A stretch of DNA of 64,000 bases from Lewinella sp. IMCC34183 (lineage in GTDB: Bacteria; Bacteroidota; Bacteroidia; Chitinophagales; Saprospiraceae). Position 1 is the first letter of the stretch. The number at the start of each line of letters is the position of its first letter. A program made the position numbers and the translations under genes. Positions 18,573 to 29,039 of the stretch are shown here, one piece after another. Location: NCBI RefSeq assembly GCF_003390915.1, contig NZ_QMEM01000001.1:620001-684000 (forward strand), in the 5' to 3' direction. The notes beneath the pieces are model-generated. The model was not told where the DNA came from and searched no databases. It saw nothing but the letters and a program-made list of their open reading frames with translations.

Positions 18573-20225
18573 TTACTGCCCCGAGAGTGCTCCGGTCAGC
18601 ATCTTCAGCAGGGTGCTTTCCTTATAGCGGGCGATGATCTCCCGCTGGTTCGCGTTCCAGGCCTCCCCCAGGGAGACCGGCAATTCGTTGAGGGGCTGGA
18701 AGGCGGCCAGGCGGTCCTGCGGGTAATCCTGGTAGAGATTATCGTAGTGGGTCTTGAGGTTGCCCAGCAGACGCTGGTACTTGGTACGGATCTCCTTGAG
18801 CTCGTTGCGCACGGTCTGCATCCGGAGTTCCTGGGCGTCCAGAAAATCCAGGGAGGCCGCGTCGAGTTCCGGGAACGAGCGTACGATGGCATCGTAAGAA
18901 GCGGTATAGTTGATGGTATTGTCGGCGATAAATTCCTTGCGCGGCCGGTCCGTGATATCGTCCATCAGCTGCCACTGCACGTTTTCCAGCTCGTTCATGA
19001 GGGTGCGCGCGACGATAACGTCCTGGTTGATCTTGTTCTGGAGGTCGAGGTCCTGCCCCATAAAGCGCTGCAGAATCGAGATGTACTGCTGATACTGGTG
19101 GTTCCGGGTGGTCAGTTCGTTGACCTTCCGGAGCACCTCCTCGTCCTCGATCGCCTCCAGGCGGATCTTGTTGCCGCGGTCGTCGCGGAAGTAGTGGGTG
19201 CCGTCGAGCTCGAGGATGGCGCGCTCTTCGCCGCGGCGGTCCGCGAGGGCCAGTCCACCGGAGAAGGCGTTGCCCATGAGGCCGATCAGGGTCGAAAACT
19301 TGCCGCCGAGGAGGAGGTTATCGACGGTCAGCGCGATCTCCTCGAAGTTAAACTGGGAGATGTCGCGCCGTACCTGCGAGAGCTCGGCCTTTTCACCGGA
19401 GTCGGCCTTCTTGATGAGGTCGTTGAAGTATTGCTGGAATTCGGGTGCCCCGAAGGGGTTGTAACTCTGGGTCTTCAGCCGTGCCAGGCCGGCGCTTTCC
19501 TCCCGGCCGATGAGTTCGCGCAGCACCTTGTGGTAGTTCTCGATGCGCTTTAGCTCCTCGGTGTAGCCGTTGCGCAGGTTGCGGTACCGGTCTGGCTTGG
19601 AGCTCAGCTGGCTGTCGTACGCCAGCTGGTTACGGATATTCTCAAGGCCGTAAGCCGTGTAGGGAATTACCTCTACCCGGCTGAGGATAAAGTATCCGTT
19701 CTGGCTCTGCAGGGTGATCTCTACCTCGTCTACGCCCACGGTCTGGCTCAGGTAGTAGATCTGGCGGTAGGTATCCGGACCGCCGAACTGGTACACGGCC
19801 CGGGCCGCCTCGATCTGCTTGTTGTCGGAGATCGGCTGGATCGTGATGGTGCCTTCGAGTCTGGGGTTGTCCACGAAGATGCTCGTATCGCCGGAGCCGA
19901 TGATGCGGGCGTACAGGATGACCTGCCCGATGTTTTCGGCCGGCACGCGCAGGATAGAGGTGCCTTCGATGGAGGTAGTGTACTGGCCGGGCTGCAGGCC
20001 GTACACGCTGTCGATGGAGGTGCCAAAGCGGAAGTTGATCAGTTCACGTCCGGGGTGGTCGACGTCGAGTACGACCTTGGAGGACTCATCAAGCGTCTGC
20101 CGCTGAGCCACGGCGTTGCCGGTCAGCACGAGCAGGCAGCACAGGGTGAGCACCCCACGGAGCCGGGTGCGAAAGGAGACAGGTTGTGGATGGCCAGCGG
20201 GCCGAAGAACTGGTTTGTGGTACAT
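18573..20225 (-). CDS. Secreted protein of unknown function with coiled-coil C-terminal half
   Basis: I do not recognise this 550-residue protein. A signal peptide is clear at about residues 19-44 (RLRGVLTLCCLLVLTGNAVAQ), with an N-terminal charged extension. Residues about 45-190 form a beta-rich domain (GTSIDSVYGLQPGQYTTSIEG ... ILYARIIGSGDTSIFVDN), perhaps an Ig-like or carbohydrate-binding fold. A small glycine-rich segment (LLLGGKFSTLIGLMGNAFSGG) sits near residue 320. From about residue 370 to the end it is strongly helical and charged with heptad-like spacing, which suggests a coiled coil. The ATG at 20225 is used; the frame continues open to 20336. It is divergent from the FAD oxidoreductase (95 bp between starts) and convergent with the DUF4382 lipoprotein. 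Confidence 0.75.
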   Translation of the reverse strand: MYHKPVLRPAGHPQPVSFRTRLRGVLTLCCLLVLTGNAVAQRQTLDESSKVVLDVDHPGRELINFRFGTSIDSVYGLQPGQYTTSIEGTSILRVPAENIGQVILYARIIGSGDTSIFVDNPRLEGTITIQPISDNKQIEAARAVYQFGGPDTYRQIYYLSQTVGVDEVEITLQSQNGYFILSRVEVIPYTAYGLENIRNQLAYDSQLSSKPDRYRNLRNGYTEELKRIENYHKVLRELIGREESAGLARLKTQSYNPFGAPEFQQYFNDLIKKADSGEKAELSQVRRDISQFNFEEIALTVDNLLLGGKFSTLIGLMGNAFSGGLALADRRGEERAILELDGTHYFRDDRGNKIRLEAIEDEEVLRKVNELTTRNHQYQQYISILQRFMGQDLDLQNKINQDVIVARTLMNELENVQWQLMDDITDRPRKEFIADNTINYTASYDAIVRSFPELDAASLDFLDAQELRMQTVRNELKEIRTKYQRLLGNLKTHYDNLYQDYPQDRLAAFQPLNELPVSLGEAWNANQREIIARYKESTLLKMLTGALSGQ

Positions 20226-20320
20226 AGTGCAAAATCTCTCTGTTGGCGGGCCGGTGAGGCACCGCGACCAAAGTAACGCATTTGCCGGTCGGGATATGCG
20301 GACCGGGAAGGGGACCGCGG

Positions 20321-21391
20321 GTGTACCTTGCGGCAAAAACCATCGACTACCTGATCGTAGGCCAGGGCCTGGCCGGCACTCTTATCGGTTACCGCCTGGA
20401 ACGGGCGGGGCACCACGTCGACTACGTGGACGCGCCCGAACAACGCGCCGCGAGCAGCGTGGCCGCCGGCATCATCAACCCCATTACGGGCCGGCGGTTC
20501 GTAAAGAGCTGGCGCATCGACGAACTGCTGCCGGCCGCCCGCAGCCTCTACGGCGAGCTGGAAGCCCTGCTGGGGGTGCAACTGTGGTACGAGCTGCCGC
20601 TGATCCGCACCCTCTTCAACCGGGGCGACGAGAACGACTGGCTGGCGCGGGGAGGCGACCCCGCCTACGCCGGCTACCTGATCGACGATCCCGCCCTCGG
20701 CCGCATTCCGGAGCTCACACAACCGGCCTACGCCTACGCCGGCGTGGGCCACAGCGCGCGGGTCGACGTAGCTGCGCTCGTCTCCGCCTTTCGTGTCCGG
20801 CAACGGGACGCCGGCCGGTTCCACGCCGTAGCCCTTGCGTACCCGGACGTGGTGCCCGAGGGTGCGTCCGTCCGGGTAACGCTCGGCGGAGACCCGCGGC
20901 GGTATGACCGGGTCGTATTCTGCGAGGGATGGCTTGCCCGACACAATCCCTGGTTCGGCTACCTGCCCCACGGCGGAACCAAGGGTGAAGTACTGATCGT
21001 GCGTACCGCCGCACCCGCGCTCGACCGCCTGTTCAAGCACCGGATTTTCCTCGTGCCGCAGGGCCGGAACACCTACTGGGTAGGCGCTACCAACGCCAAC
21101 CGCTTCGACGACGACTCCCCCACCCCGACCAACCGGCAGTACCTGGAGGACCGGCTGCGGGAGGTGCTCACCGTACCCTACGAGATCCTGGAACACCAGT
21201 CGGCGGTGCGCCCCACGGTCCGCGACCGGCGCCCGCTGCTCGGCCGGCACCCGAAACATCCGGCGCTGTCCATCTTTAACGGACTGGGCACCAAGGGGGC
21301 CTCGCTGGCTCCGCTCACGAGCCGGTGGCTGGTTGATCACCTGGAGGATGGGACTGCCCTCCCGCCGGAAGTGGACCTGGCGCGGTTCTAG
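20321..21391 (+). CDS. FAD-dependent oxidoreductase (D-amino-acid oxidase/DadA fold)
   Basis: A 356-residue flavoenzyme of the DAO superfamily. The N-terminal dinucleotide-binding motif IDYLIVGQGLAGTLIGYRLE is followed by the second-strand acid in VDYVDAPEQ and the substrate-domain start SSVAAGIINPITGRR. The C-terminal FAD motif is SIFNGLGTKGASLAPL, and VRPTVRDRRPLLG resembles the RP..D..P.IG pattern of the family. There is no in-frame ATG near the start. The GTG at 20321 is chosen because a purine-rich GGGAAGGGGA lies about 10 bp upstream; an earlier TTG at 20282 is the alternative. Substrate is unknown; homologues act on amino acids or glycine-like amines. The gene is convergent with the CHAT-lipase, with 30 bp between the stops. 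Confidence 0.85.
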   Translation: MYLAAKTIDYLIVGQGLAGTLIGYRLERAGHHVDYVDAPEQRAASSVAAGIINPITGRRFVKSWRIDELLPAARSLYGELEALLGVQLWYELPLIRTLFNRGDENDWLARGGDPAYAGYLIDDPALGRIPELTQPAYAYAGVGHSARVDVAALVSAFRVRQRDAGRFHAVALAYPDVVPEGASVRVTLGGDPRRYDRVVFCEGWLARHNPWFGYLPHGGTKGEVLIVRTAAPALDRLFKHRIFLVPQGRNTYWVGATNANRFDDDSPTPTNRQYLEDRLREVLTVPYEILEHQSAVRPTVRDRRPLLGRHPKHPALSIFNGLGTKGASLAPLTSRWLVDHLEDGTALPPEVDLARF

Positions 21392-21421
21392 TTCCGCCGC
21401 GGCGCGGGATCCAGTCTACGT

Positions 21422-24400
21422 TCAGCCCGGCCAACTGTCCGTAAGTGCGTCCAGAATCTGCTCCGCCTCGGCGCGCAGTTGCTTAAACGGACTCCCCAGC
21501 CGGTCGGACATCCGGATCAGGAATTCCAGGTGCTCTTTCTCGCCGAAGTAGTCGCGGACATTAATCGCCGTACCCAGTTGCTCGTCGTTGAGCAGGATAA
21601 TTTCGCGGACCAGTTCATTGCGCTCCGCTCCGGACAGGTCATTACCGGCGGCGGAAACCACCAGTTTACACCGTCGGAGTTGCGTATCGGCCAGTTGCTC
21701 GTACAGTTCCTCGAATCGCTGGCGGCTGCCGGAGGGTTCCTGCAGCCACCCATCCAGGTACGAATAAGCGTCGAATCCGAGAGCTTTCGGTACGTTCACC
21801 GCGCGTTTCGGGTCGGTACTGCAGAAGGTCGCTAGGGTCAGAAAGCTGGTGACGTAGTAAATGCTGCTACGCTGCCCGGTCCCGTCGCGACGGGCCGCTG
21901 CCAGGTAGTTGTCCGCCGCGTACCGAAGGTACCTGGTGGTGTTGTCTGCAACACAAAGCATGGCCGCCCGCTTGTAGGTACTCGCCTTGGATGCCAGCAG
22001 GGCGTGGCCCGGTGAGATAAGCCTGGGAAGTCTCAGATCGTTGAGAATGCTCCTTAGCTCGTCGTTCTGCGCAGCCCCGTTTTCTCCCCCCGAAACTTCG
22101 GTGGACGCGGTGTCCGCCGCCGCGACGGCCCCCGTTTCCTGCTTCCAGGCCCGCTGGGCCACCAGGTGCTTGGCGCGGATGTTGCAGTACAGGTAGACAT
22201 CTTCCACGCCGTAGGCATCGTCCGTTGCCTCGAAGAGCTCGCGCAGCCGCAGGAGGGCAACGGCGTAATCTCCCATGAGCACGTGGAACCGGGCCTCCAG
22301 CCGCTTGATCCGGGAGGTATAGCAGGGCGCGGCCTCCGCCCGCGCCACGATGGCGTGTACGTCCGTACGCAGTCCCTGTAGCAGGCTTGCGTCGCGGAAA
22401 GGGGGCAGGCTCCGCGATCGGGAGATGAGGTTTTCGAGTTCCAGCAGCAGTTCCTGCTCCAGCGAAAAGGAGCCCTCCGGCGCGGGCGTACTCGCTATCA
22501 GTTCGGTTTGGTAGTAGGGGTCGCCGTAGCACTGGTAAGCCCCCCAGGTATTGCGTTGGGTATGCTGCTCGTAACACACCTGCCGGGCACGGCGCACCGC
22601 CTCCCCGAAGTAGCACCCGGTGAGCATCTCCTCGTAGAATGTGCCGGCAAAGGTGGCCGCGGCCGCATCGTCGACCGCCCAGCCGGCCACGATCACGGCC
22701 TTCACCCCGATCTGGATCAGCTGGGTGCCAACGTTGGCGGCAAGGTCATGACGGTGAGCGTCGTAGGCTTCGACACCGGACCGCGTCGCCCCCAGGTGGC
22801 AGCAATTGATGAATACCAGTTCGGGCACATCGGACATCTGACGCAGGCTGCCGGGCGTGATCGGATCCGGGGAGCCGATTTCGATTCCTACGTGGTCGTT
22901 TTCGGGATCGTAAATGCCATGGGAAGCAATATGTACGATCTTGCTGCCGCGTCCCAGCAGCGCTTTGTAGATCGAGAGCGGCGAGGAATTGATTAGGCTG
23001 TTGACGCTATAGCCGTACAAATTCAGCCTGTCGGCTACCGCTGCCCCCTCCCTTGCCGCGCCCGGTATGTCCCCGAGCGCAATCCCTTCGTACCCCGGTT
23101 CCCGGGTAGCCGAAAAGTCGGACATCGCGATGACCAGCGCGCAGTTGTCGCGGACCAGGGCGGGCCGCACCCGTGCCGTAGCCGAATACAGTTGCCGGAT
23201 CATGCCGCTGCGTACGAAGGTCGGCTGCTCGCCGCACTGGGGATCGTGAAACATCTCCCAGGGGAAGGAAGCGCTCTCCTCGTCCATCCGCCAACTGATG
23301 TTGCGGTGGTTCCGGATGAAGTCCTTGTACCGGTTGGGTACGAGCATCTCAAACAGCACCTTGGCGCTGACAGGATCCCAGGTACTCTCGCGGGCCATTT
23401 CCTCGGCCAGAAAGCGCGCCTGCCGCAGGTTGCTGATGACGAAGTCGCTGCTGATGGCCGCGGCCCGGTTGTCGGCGGTGAAGTCCAGGTACTTTCGGGA
23501 GTGCCCCCCCGGTTTTTTGGGCGGTTCGCTGCGTACCACGGTGGTGAAGGTCTGCCACCAACTTCGCCCGTTCTCCCGCAGGAACCGCTTCCGGCTACCG
23601 AACCCGCGCGTGATGGAGGGAGTAACCGCGAGGGGAAGTGATCGCTCACGGCTTGCGATGTCCTGCAACAGCTTGAAGCACTCATACGACCGGTCCTCAT
23701 AAAAGTCCACGAACTGCACGTTGGTGATGGGCCGTAAACCGGGTCGCTGGCTGCGGAGCCGTACGATAAGTTCGTTAGCGCGCTGCACGCCCATCAGGAT
23801 GCTGCGCACCGACTCGCGCAGCGGCATCTGCCCGTAGTCGCTTCCGATCAGTACCGTACTGATGCCCTGGGAAAAGGCTCCACCGGGGGGCGGATAGTGG
23901 TCGCGGCAGAATACGGCATACTTGAGTACCCCCTTTTCCACGGTTCGCATAAGGTTGTATCCGGTCAGTTCGTCCTTGTCTCCCAATCCCACGATCAGGG
24001 CCCCGCGGGGATAGGAAGCAGGATCAACGATCACGTCCTGCTCCCCGACGTCACCGGGATAGAAGCCCATCCCGTGCCGTTCGCTGAGCGTGCGGTTCAG
24101 GTAGCCGTCCAGTGCCCTTTCCGCGCTAACGATCCCGTCGTGGCTGAAGTGACCGACCATCACGGGGTACTCGGCCCACCGCAGATCGCCGTTGAAGACG
24201 GTGACCCGCACGGGGGCAACCTCCCCCGGTGCCCGACGCCGGCCGGGCTGGCCGCCCAGCAGATTTTCTACGGGCGAAAGTTCGGCTACGGGTGGCTGCG
24301 CGGCGGTCACCCGGTTGGCCACACCGACGGCGCCGCGGTACCCGCTGCCCGGGGGCGCGGTGTTGGAAAAGGTCGGTCGAGCCGTTTTGCCCGTGCGCAG

Positions 24401-26884
24401 CAGGTCCAGCAGGCCGGCGAAGAGTTCCGGGGCATTGGCCAGCTCGGCGTGCGGTACCCCGGTATAGTAAACGTTACCGCGCGGAATCTTGCGGGGAATC
24501 CCGCGGGCCCAGGTCACGCTGCCGTCGCCCTGGGCTACGGTTGTATACCGGATGCGTTTTCCTTTCCGGAAGAACGAATAGGTCTCCCGGAAGCCGTCGA
24601 CCGTGGTCGGATAGTGACCGGCCACGTAGGTAATGTGCTTCCAGTCTTTCGCTTCCAGTTTGTCGATATAGTCCCGGGCACGTTGGCGGTAATCCGCCAG
24701 GTGCTCGAGCAGTTCTTCCGGTATTTCCGCCATATGTTCCTCCCCGACGGTCTTCCGGAGATCGCGCCAGTACCCGGCCTTGACCATTTCCGGCTCGTCG
24801 AGCGGCAATAACTCGTACAGTCCCGGCAGACGAGCCAGCACATGCAGCACTTGCTGGCGGCTGTGCTCAAAATCCAGCAGCCCCAGTTGGCGCACGCGTT
24901 TTCCGTGGCCCGTCAGGATCTCGGTGATGAGGTGGGACCCCCGCCAGGGCGTCCCCAGCAGGACTACCTGCGCACCAGGACGGCCGCGGTATTGCTTCCA
25001 GGAATCGGAATACTTGCCGATCCATTCGCGTACGACGAGCCCCCCCATCGAGTGGGCCAGCACGTACACCGGATACTCACTTTTGTGCGCCGCCTGCATT
25101 ACGCTTTCCAGTTCGGTAGCTGCTTCTTCGAGCGACAGCCGCCAGTCGTAAGGCAGGACACGGACGCCCACCCCCTGCTCCTCCATCTTTCGCACGAAGC
25201 CGCCGTAAGAGCGCTCAACGAGGCTGCGGGCCTCGACATCGTTGGCACCGACGTGCAATCGCCGCACGAAGCCACCCCGGTGGAGGGCGCCGACACTCAC
25301 CCACTGGCAGTCGTTGCCGGCGTAGAGGTTGGACCCCATGATGCCCGGCAGCAGTACGATCGTAGGTTTGGTAAAGTTGTTTCCGTTCGAGATCAGGTCC
25401 CCCACATCCGAAGCGGGTCCGGAGGTGGCCTCCTCCCCCAGTTGGTCGCGGAGAGTCACCCCGGTGGGTGGCGGATTCCCCTCCAGCAGGCTCACCACGA
25501 TCTCCATGTGAAAGGGCTCGTCGAAGTAGCTGAAGTGATCGACGTGCTCCCCCTCCACCCGGCATACCTGATTGACCTCCCGTCGGAGTATACCCCGTGA
25601 CATACTGGAGGAATTCACCACCAGATCGTTTTCGTGCCAGTAATACAAATTGGCCAGGATGACCTTGAGCGACGTGAGCACCCCACCCCCTACGTCGGCG
25701 TCGCCTACGATGCTAAAGAGCTTGCAGGGCAGGTGCAGCGTCGGATTGTTATTGACCTTACTGTAGGCGCGATCAGGAACCATGGCGTAGAGTCCCGGAA
25801 AGATGGCGGGATCGGACCGCTGGTCAATGACTTCCAGGATAAATTCCTTCACGAGCTGGTACAGGGGGCTCAGCCCCAACCCCGTACCCTGACCGACCAG
25901 CGCGAGCATGGCATTCAGGTAGTGATCCAGCCGCTCCGAGAGTAGCACGGTCCCCTGCGCGGGACAGGCTACGCGTACGATCCGGTCCACGCGTAGGTTC
26001 CGCGACGCTGCGGCGCTGCCCAGCTGCTCCATAGCCGTCAGCAGTTCGCTACCGTCGGCATCCGACGCATCGAAATCGGCCTGCACCCGTCCGATTTCCT
26101 CCTTCCGAAACCCCTTATCCATCAGTCGACCGTCGCAGCGGGCCAGGGCGTCCGCGACCAACCCGCCCCGGGAGTGGGTGATCAGGTCCAATTCCAGGTC
26201 GTCCGGCAGCGTAGCCAGTAACTCAAGGGCATTACCGACGGGTGACACCGTGAGCGTCGCGTGATTGAAGGCGTACACCCTCCCATCGTACCGTTCGTGG
26301 ATCCGCTGCCAGAAGCGCGGCTCGACACCGGCAAAGCCCTGCTCGAAATTCGATATGGTGCCGTGGATGAAAACCAATGCTTTGCCACCGGGGTGTATGG
26401 CAGGCACCGCTGCCCCCAGCTCCCCCCGCGCCGACACGGCAAATAGCCCCCGCCGCGCCAGGAGGTGGGCATCGATCCGGTGGGCCACCTGACCGGCGGT
26501 GGTGCGTGCGGCCGTGTCGACCGCACGGCGGGTAATGATCTCGAGTACCTTGGCCTTCACCTCCTGCAGGAACCCGCGGGTCTGGTCCGTAGGGGCCCCG
26601 ATGGTATTGGGCACCAGGAAGCCGCTCGAATCCCCACGGGCGGGCGACAGGTAGGTTCCGTAGACTTCCGGCAGGTCGTCCGGCAGACCGAGCCACTCCA
26701 CCCCTTCCTCCGTACGAAGGTTGACGATCTCCGTTGTCAGGTTTTCCGGGTAGGACATGCTCTGCGCCCGGTTATTCTGTAATTCGTAGGCCGCACGTAC
26801 CGTAAAATCTCCGGGTATGCGATCACCGATTTCCCGCTCGGTCAGGCGGTTTCCACGGATCGTGAGGGTGTAGGGTTCGGTCAT
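21422..26884 (-). CDS. Giant fusion: two alpha/beta-hydrolase (LCAT-like) domains plus CHAT protease domain
   Basis: A 1820-residue protein without signal peptide or membrane segment, so probably cytosolic. Hydrolase 1 covers about residues 165-460: VFIHGT (oxyanion region), then nucleophile elbow THSRGG with S238. Hydrolase 2 (about 505-840) resembles lecithin:cholesterol acyltransferase: VLLPGIMGSNLY near 510 and elbow AHSMGG with S612. Residues about 890-1060 form an uncharacterised linker domain. The CHAT caspase-fold domain (about 1180-1460) shows the catalytic histidine H1322 in VHIASHG and a cysteine in FINCCHLG (C1361/C1362). The last ~350 residues are helical and TPR-like. The ATG at 26884 is chosen over a TTG at 26923. 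It is monocistronic. The serine elbows and the His/Cys pair look intact, so both activities are plausible. The role is not known; CHAT proteins often act in cell death or defence. Confidence 0.85.
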   Translation of the reverse strand: MTEPYTLTIRGNRLTEREIGDRIPGDFTVRAAYELQNNRAQSMSYPENLTTEIVNLRTEEGVEWLGLPDDLPEVYGTYLSPARGDSSGFLVPNTIGAPTDQTRGFLQEVKAKVLEIITRRAVDTAARTTAGQVAHRIDAHLLARRGLFAVSARGELGAAVPAIHPGGKALVFIHGTISNFEQGFAGVEPRFWQRIHERYDGRVYAFNHATLTVSPVGNALELLATLPDDLELDLITHSRGGLVADALARCDGRLMDKGFRKEEIGRVQADFDASDADGSELLTAMEQLGSAAASRNLRVDRIVRVACPAQGTVLLSERLDHYLNAMLALVGQGTGLGLSPLYQLVKEFILEVIDQRSDPAIFPGLYAMVPDRAYSKVNNNPTLHLPCKLFSIVGDADVGGGVLTSLKVILANLYYWHENDLVVNSSSMSRGILRREVNQVCRVEGEHVDHFSYFDEPFHMEIVVSLLEGNPPPTGVTLRDQLGEEATSGPASDVGDLISNGNNFTKPTIVLLPGIMGSNLYAGNDCQWVSVGALHRGGFVRRLHVGANDVEARSLVERSYGGFVRKMEEQGVGVRVLPYDWRLSLEEAATELESVMQAAHKSEYPVYVLAHSMGGLVVREWIGKYSDSWKQYRGRPGAQVVLLGTPWRGSHLITEILTGHGKRVRQLGLLDFEHSRQQVLHVLARLPGLYELLPLDEPEMVKAGYWRDLRKTVGEEHMAEIPEELLEHLADYRQRARDYIDKLEAKDWKHITYVAGHYPTTVDGFRETYSFFRKGKRIRYTTVAQGDGSVTWARGIPRKIPRGNVYYTGVPHAELANAPELFAGLLDLLRTGKTARPTFSNTAPPGSGYRGAVGVANRVTAAQPPVAELSPVENLLGGQPGRRRAPGEVAPVRVTVFNGDLRWAEYPVMVGHFSHDGIVSAERALDGYLNRTLSERHGMGFYPGDVGEQDVIVDPASYPRGALIVGLGDKDELTGYNLMRTVEKGVLKYAVFCRDHYPPPGGAFSQGISTVLIGSDYGQMPLRESVRSILMGVQRANELIVRLRSQRPGLRPITNVQFVDFYEDRSYECFKLLQDIASRERSLPLAVTPSITRGFGSRKRFLRENGRSWWQTFTTVVRSEPPKKPGGHSRKYLDFTADNRAAAISSDFVISNLRQARFLAEEMARESTWDPVSAKVLFEMLVPNRYKDFIRNHRNISWRMDEESASFPWEMFHDPQCGEQPTFVRSGMIRQLYSATARVRPALVRDNCALVIAMSDFSATREPGYEGIALGDIPGAAREGAAVADRLNLYGYSVNSLINSSPLSIYKALLGRGSKIVHIASHGIYDPENDHVGIEIGSPDPITPGSLRQMSDVPELVFINCCHLGATRSGVEAYDAHRHDLAANVGTQLIQIGVKAVIVAGWAVDDAAAATFAGTFYEEMLTGCYFGEAVRRARQVCYEQHTQRNTWGAYQCYGDPYYQTELIASTPAPEGSFSLEQELLLELENLISRSRSLPPFRDASLLQGLRTDVHAIVARAEAAPCYTSRIKRLEARFHVLMGDYAVALLRLRELFEATDDAYGVEDVYLYCNIRAKHLVAQRAWKQETGAVAAADTASTEVSGGENGAAQNDELRSILNDLRLPRLISPGHALLASKASTYKRAAMLCVADNTTRYLRYAADNYLAAARRDGTGQRSSIYYVTSFLTLATFCSTDPKRAVNVPKALGFDAYSYLDGWLQEPSGSRQRFEELYEQLADTQLRRCKLVVSAAGNDLSGAERNELVREIILLNDEQLGTAINVRDYFGEKEHLEFLIRMSDRLGSPFKQLRAEAEQILDALTDSWPG

Positions 26885-27014
26885 AGCGTCGCGAGTGTAA
26901 CGGAGGGAAGCGAAGTAGCGCAAATCACTCTTGAGCTACCGGATTTATCGCTGTTTCCCACCGGTCTATACCTCCCGCCGGACAAGAGTTACCCGTCACG
27001 ATGACTGACCGGCA

Positions 27015-27050
27015 TAAAAAAAGCCCCCCGACCGCGTGGCCGGGGGGCTT
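27015..27050 (-). terminator. Rho-independent terminator of dnaK
   Basis: On the minus strand a 10-bp stem AAGCCCCCCG/CGGGGGGCTT with a 10-nt loop is followed by a run of seven T residues. It starts 29 bp after the dnaK stop codon. Confidence 0.92.
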
Positions 27051-27078
27051 ACTCTTCTGACGCGGTCAGGCGGGAGGC

Positions 27079-29016
27079 TTACTTGCCCTCCACTTCCTCG
27101 AACTCCACGTCCTGTACGTCGTCGGCTCCACCGGTTGCTCCGGTATTAGCGGCACCTGCACCCGCACCGGGTCCGGCGTTGCCCTTTCCGGCGTCGGCCG
27201 TAGCACCGGGGTCCTGCTGGGCCTGGTACATGTCCTGGCTGGCGGCGTTCCAGGCGGCGGTGAGCGCTTCCGTAGCCGAATCGATCTTGTCGATATCCTC
27301 GGCCTTGTGGGCTTCGCGCAGGTCGTTGAGGCTCGTCTCGATGGCCGTCTTCTTCTCGGCGGGAATCTTCTCGCCGAACTCCTTGAGTTGCTTCTCCGTC
27401 TGGAAGACCAACTGGTCGGCACCGTTCAGCTTCTCGATCCGCTCGCGGGCGGCCTTATCGGCTTCCTCGTTAGCGGCGGCTTCGGCCTTCATGCGCTCGA
27501 TGTCTTCCTTGTTGAGTCCGGTACCGGCCTCGATCTTGATCGACTGCTCCTTACCGGTACCCTTGTCCTTGGCGGTTACGCTGAGGATACCGTTGGCGTC
27601 CATATCGAAGGTCACCTCGATCTGGGGTACGCCGCGGGGGGCGGGCGGAATGTCGCTCAGGACGAAGCGGCCGATGGGGCGGTTGTCCTTGGCCATCTGG
27701 CGGGCACCCTGGAGTACGTGGATTTCCACGCTGGGCTGGTTGTCACTGGCGGTGGAGTACACCTTGGACTTCTTGACGGGGATCGTGCTGTTGGACTCGA
27801 TCACGGTGTCGAATACACCACCCATGGTCTCGATACCGAGGCTGAGCGGGGTTACGTCCAGCAGAAGTACGTCTTGTACGTCGCCGCTGAGTACACCACC
27901 CTGGATAGCGGCACCGATGGCTACTACTTCGTCGGGGTTGACGCTCTTGTTGGCTTTCTTGCCAAAGAACTTCTCGACGGCTTCCTGGATGGCGGGGATC
28001 CGGGTGGAACCACCGACCAGAATGACCTCGTCGATCTCGCTGTTGCTCACGCCGGCGTCGGCCATGGCCTTCTTGCAGGGCTCCAGCGTACGCTGGACCA
28101 GCTGGTCGGCGAGCTGCTCGAACTTGGCGCGGCTGATCTTGATGACCAGGTGCTTGGGCACGCCGTCTACTGCGGTGATGTAGGGCAGGTTGACTTCGGT
28201 CTCCATGGAGCTGGAGAGCTCGATCTTTGCCTTCTCGGCGGCTTCCTTGAGGCGCTGGAGGGCCATGGGATCCTTCTTCAGGTCCATGTTCTCCTGCTTC
28301 TTGAATTCGTCGGCGAGGAAGTCGATGAGTACGCGGTCGAAGTCGTCACCACCCAGGTGGGTATCACCATTGGTAGACTTCACTTCGAATACACCCTCAC
28401 CCAGGTCCAGGATGGAGATATCGAAGGTACCGCCACCGAGGTCATAGACGGCGATCGTCATGTCCTTGCTCCGCTTGTCCAGGCCGTATGCCAGGGCGGC
28501 CGCGGTAGGCTCGTTGATTATGCGGCGAACGGTAAGTCCGGCCACCTCGCCGGCCTCCTTGGTGGCCTGACGCTGGGAGTCGTTGAAGTAGGCGGGCACC
28601 GTCACTACGGCTTCCGTCACTTCGGTACCAAGAAAGTCCTCGGCGATCTTCTTCATTTTCTGGAGGACCATGGCGCTGATCTCCTGGGGGGTGTACTTCC
28701 GCCCGTCGATCTCTACCTGTGCCAGTCCGTTGTCGCCCTTGACGACTTTGTAGGCACTGCGGTCCACTTCATTCTTCACTTCGTCAAAGCGCTGTCCCAT
28801 GTAGCGCTTGATCGATGCGACCGTCCGCGTGGGGTTGGTAATGGCCTGGCGCTTGGCCGGCTCGCCGATCTTGCGCTCTCCGGCATCCAGGAACGCCACG
28901 ATCGAGGGAGTCGTGTTACGGCCCTCGTCGTTATAGATTACGGTGGGCTCGTTGCCCTCCATTACCGCCACGCATGAGTTGGTCGTACCTAAATCAATTC
29001 CGATAATCTTGCTCAT
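27079..29016 (-). CDS. dnaK: Molecular chaperone DnaK (Hsp70)
   Basis: A 645-residue cytosolic ATP-dependent chaperone that binds unfolded segments with DnaJ and GrpE. The ATPase domain has the phosphate-1 motif [10 protein letters not shown] at residues 4-13, phosphate-2 [12 protein letters not shown] and the adenosine motif [11 protein letters not shown]. The substrate-binding domain and helical lid follow. The C-terminal tail is glycine/alanine-rich and ends [13 protein letters not shown], like the EEVD-type tails of bacterial DnaK. The ATG at 29016 gives the canonical [10 protein letters not shown]. dnaJ, grpE and hrcA are not adjacent, and no CIRCE element is seen. Instead a perfect sigma-54 promoter lies at 29080-29064, giving a leader of about 40 nt. 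The gene is monocistronic, with its own terminator. Confidence 0.98.
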   Translation of the reverse strand: MSKIIGIDLGTTNSCVAVMEGNEPTVIYNDEGRNTTPSIVAFLDAGERKIGEPAKRQAITNPTRTVASIKRYMGQRFDEVKNEVDRSAYKVVKGDNGLAQVEIDGRKYTPQEISAMVLQKMKKIAEDFLGTEVTEAVVTVPAYFNDSQRQATKEAGEVAGLTVRRIINEPTAAALAYGLDKRSKDMTIAVYDLGGGTFDISILDLGEGVFEVKSTNGDTHLGGDDFDRVLIDFLADEFKKQENMDLKKDPMALQRLKEAAEKAKIELSSSMETEVNLPYITAVDGVPKHLVIKISRAKFEQLADQLVQRTLEPCKKAMADAGVSNSEIDEVILVGGSTRIPAIQEAVEKFFGKKANKSVNPDEVVAIGAAIQGGVLSGDVQDVLLLDVTPLSLGIETMGGVFDTVIESNSTIPVKKSKVYSTASDNQPSVEIHVLQGARQMAKDNRPIGRFVLSDIPPAPRGVPQIEVTFDMDANGILSVTAKDKGTGKEQSIKIEAGTGLNKEDIERMKAEAAANEEADKAARERIEKLNGADQLVFQTEKQLKEFGEKIPAEKKTAIETSLNDLREAHKAEDIDKIDSATEALTAAWNAASQDMYQAQQDPGATADAGKGNAGPGAGAGAANTGATGGADDVQDVEFEEVEGK

Positions 29017-29039
29017 ACGATTGTTATTTCTAAATTTTT

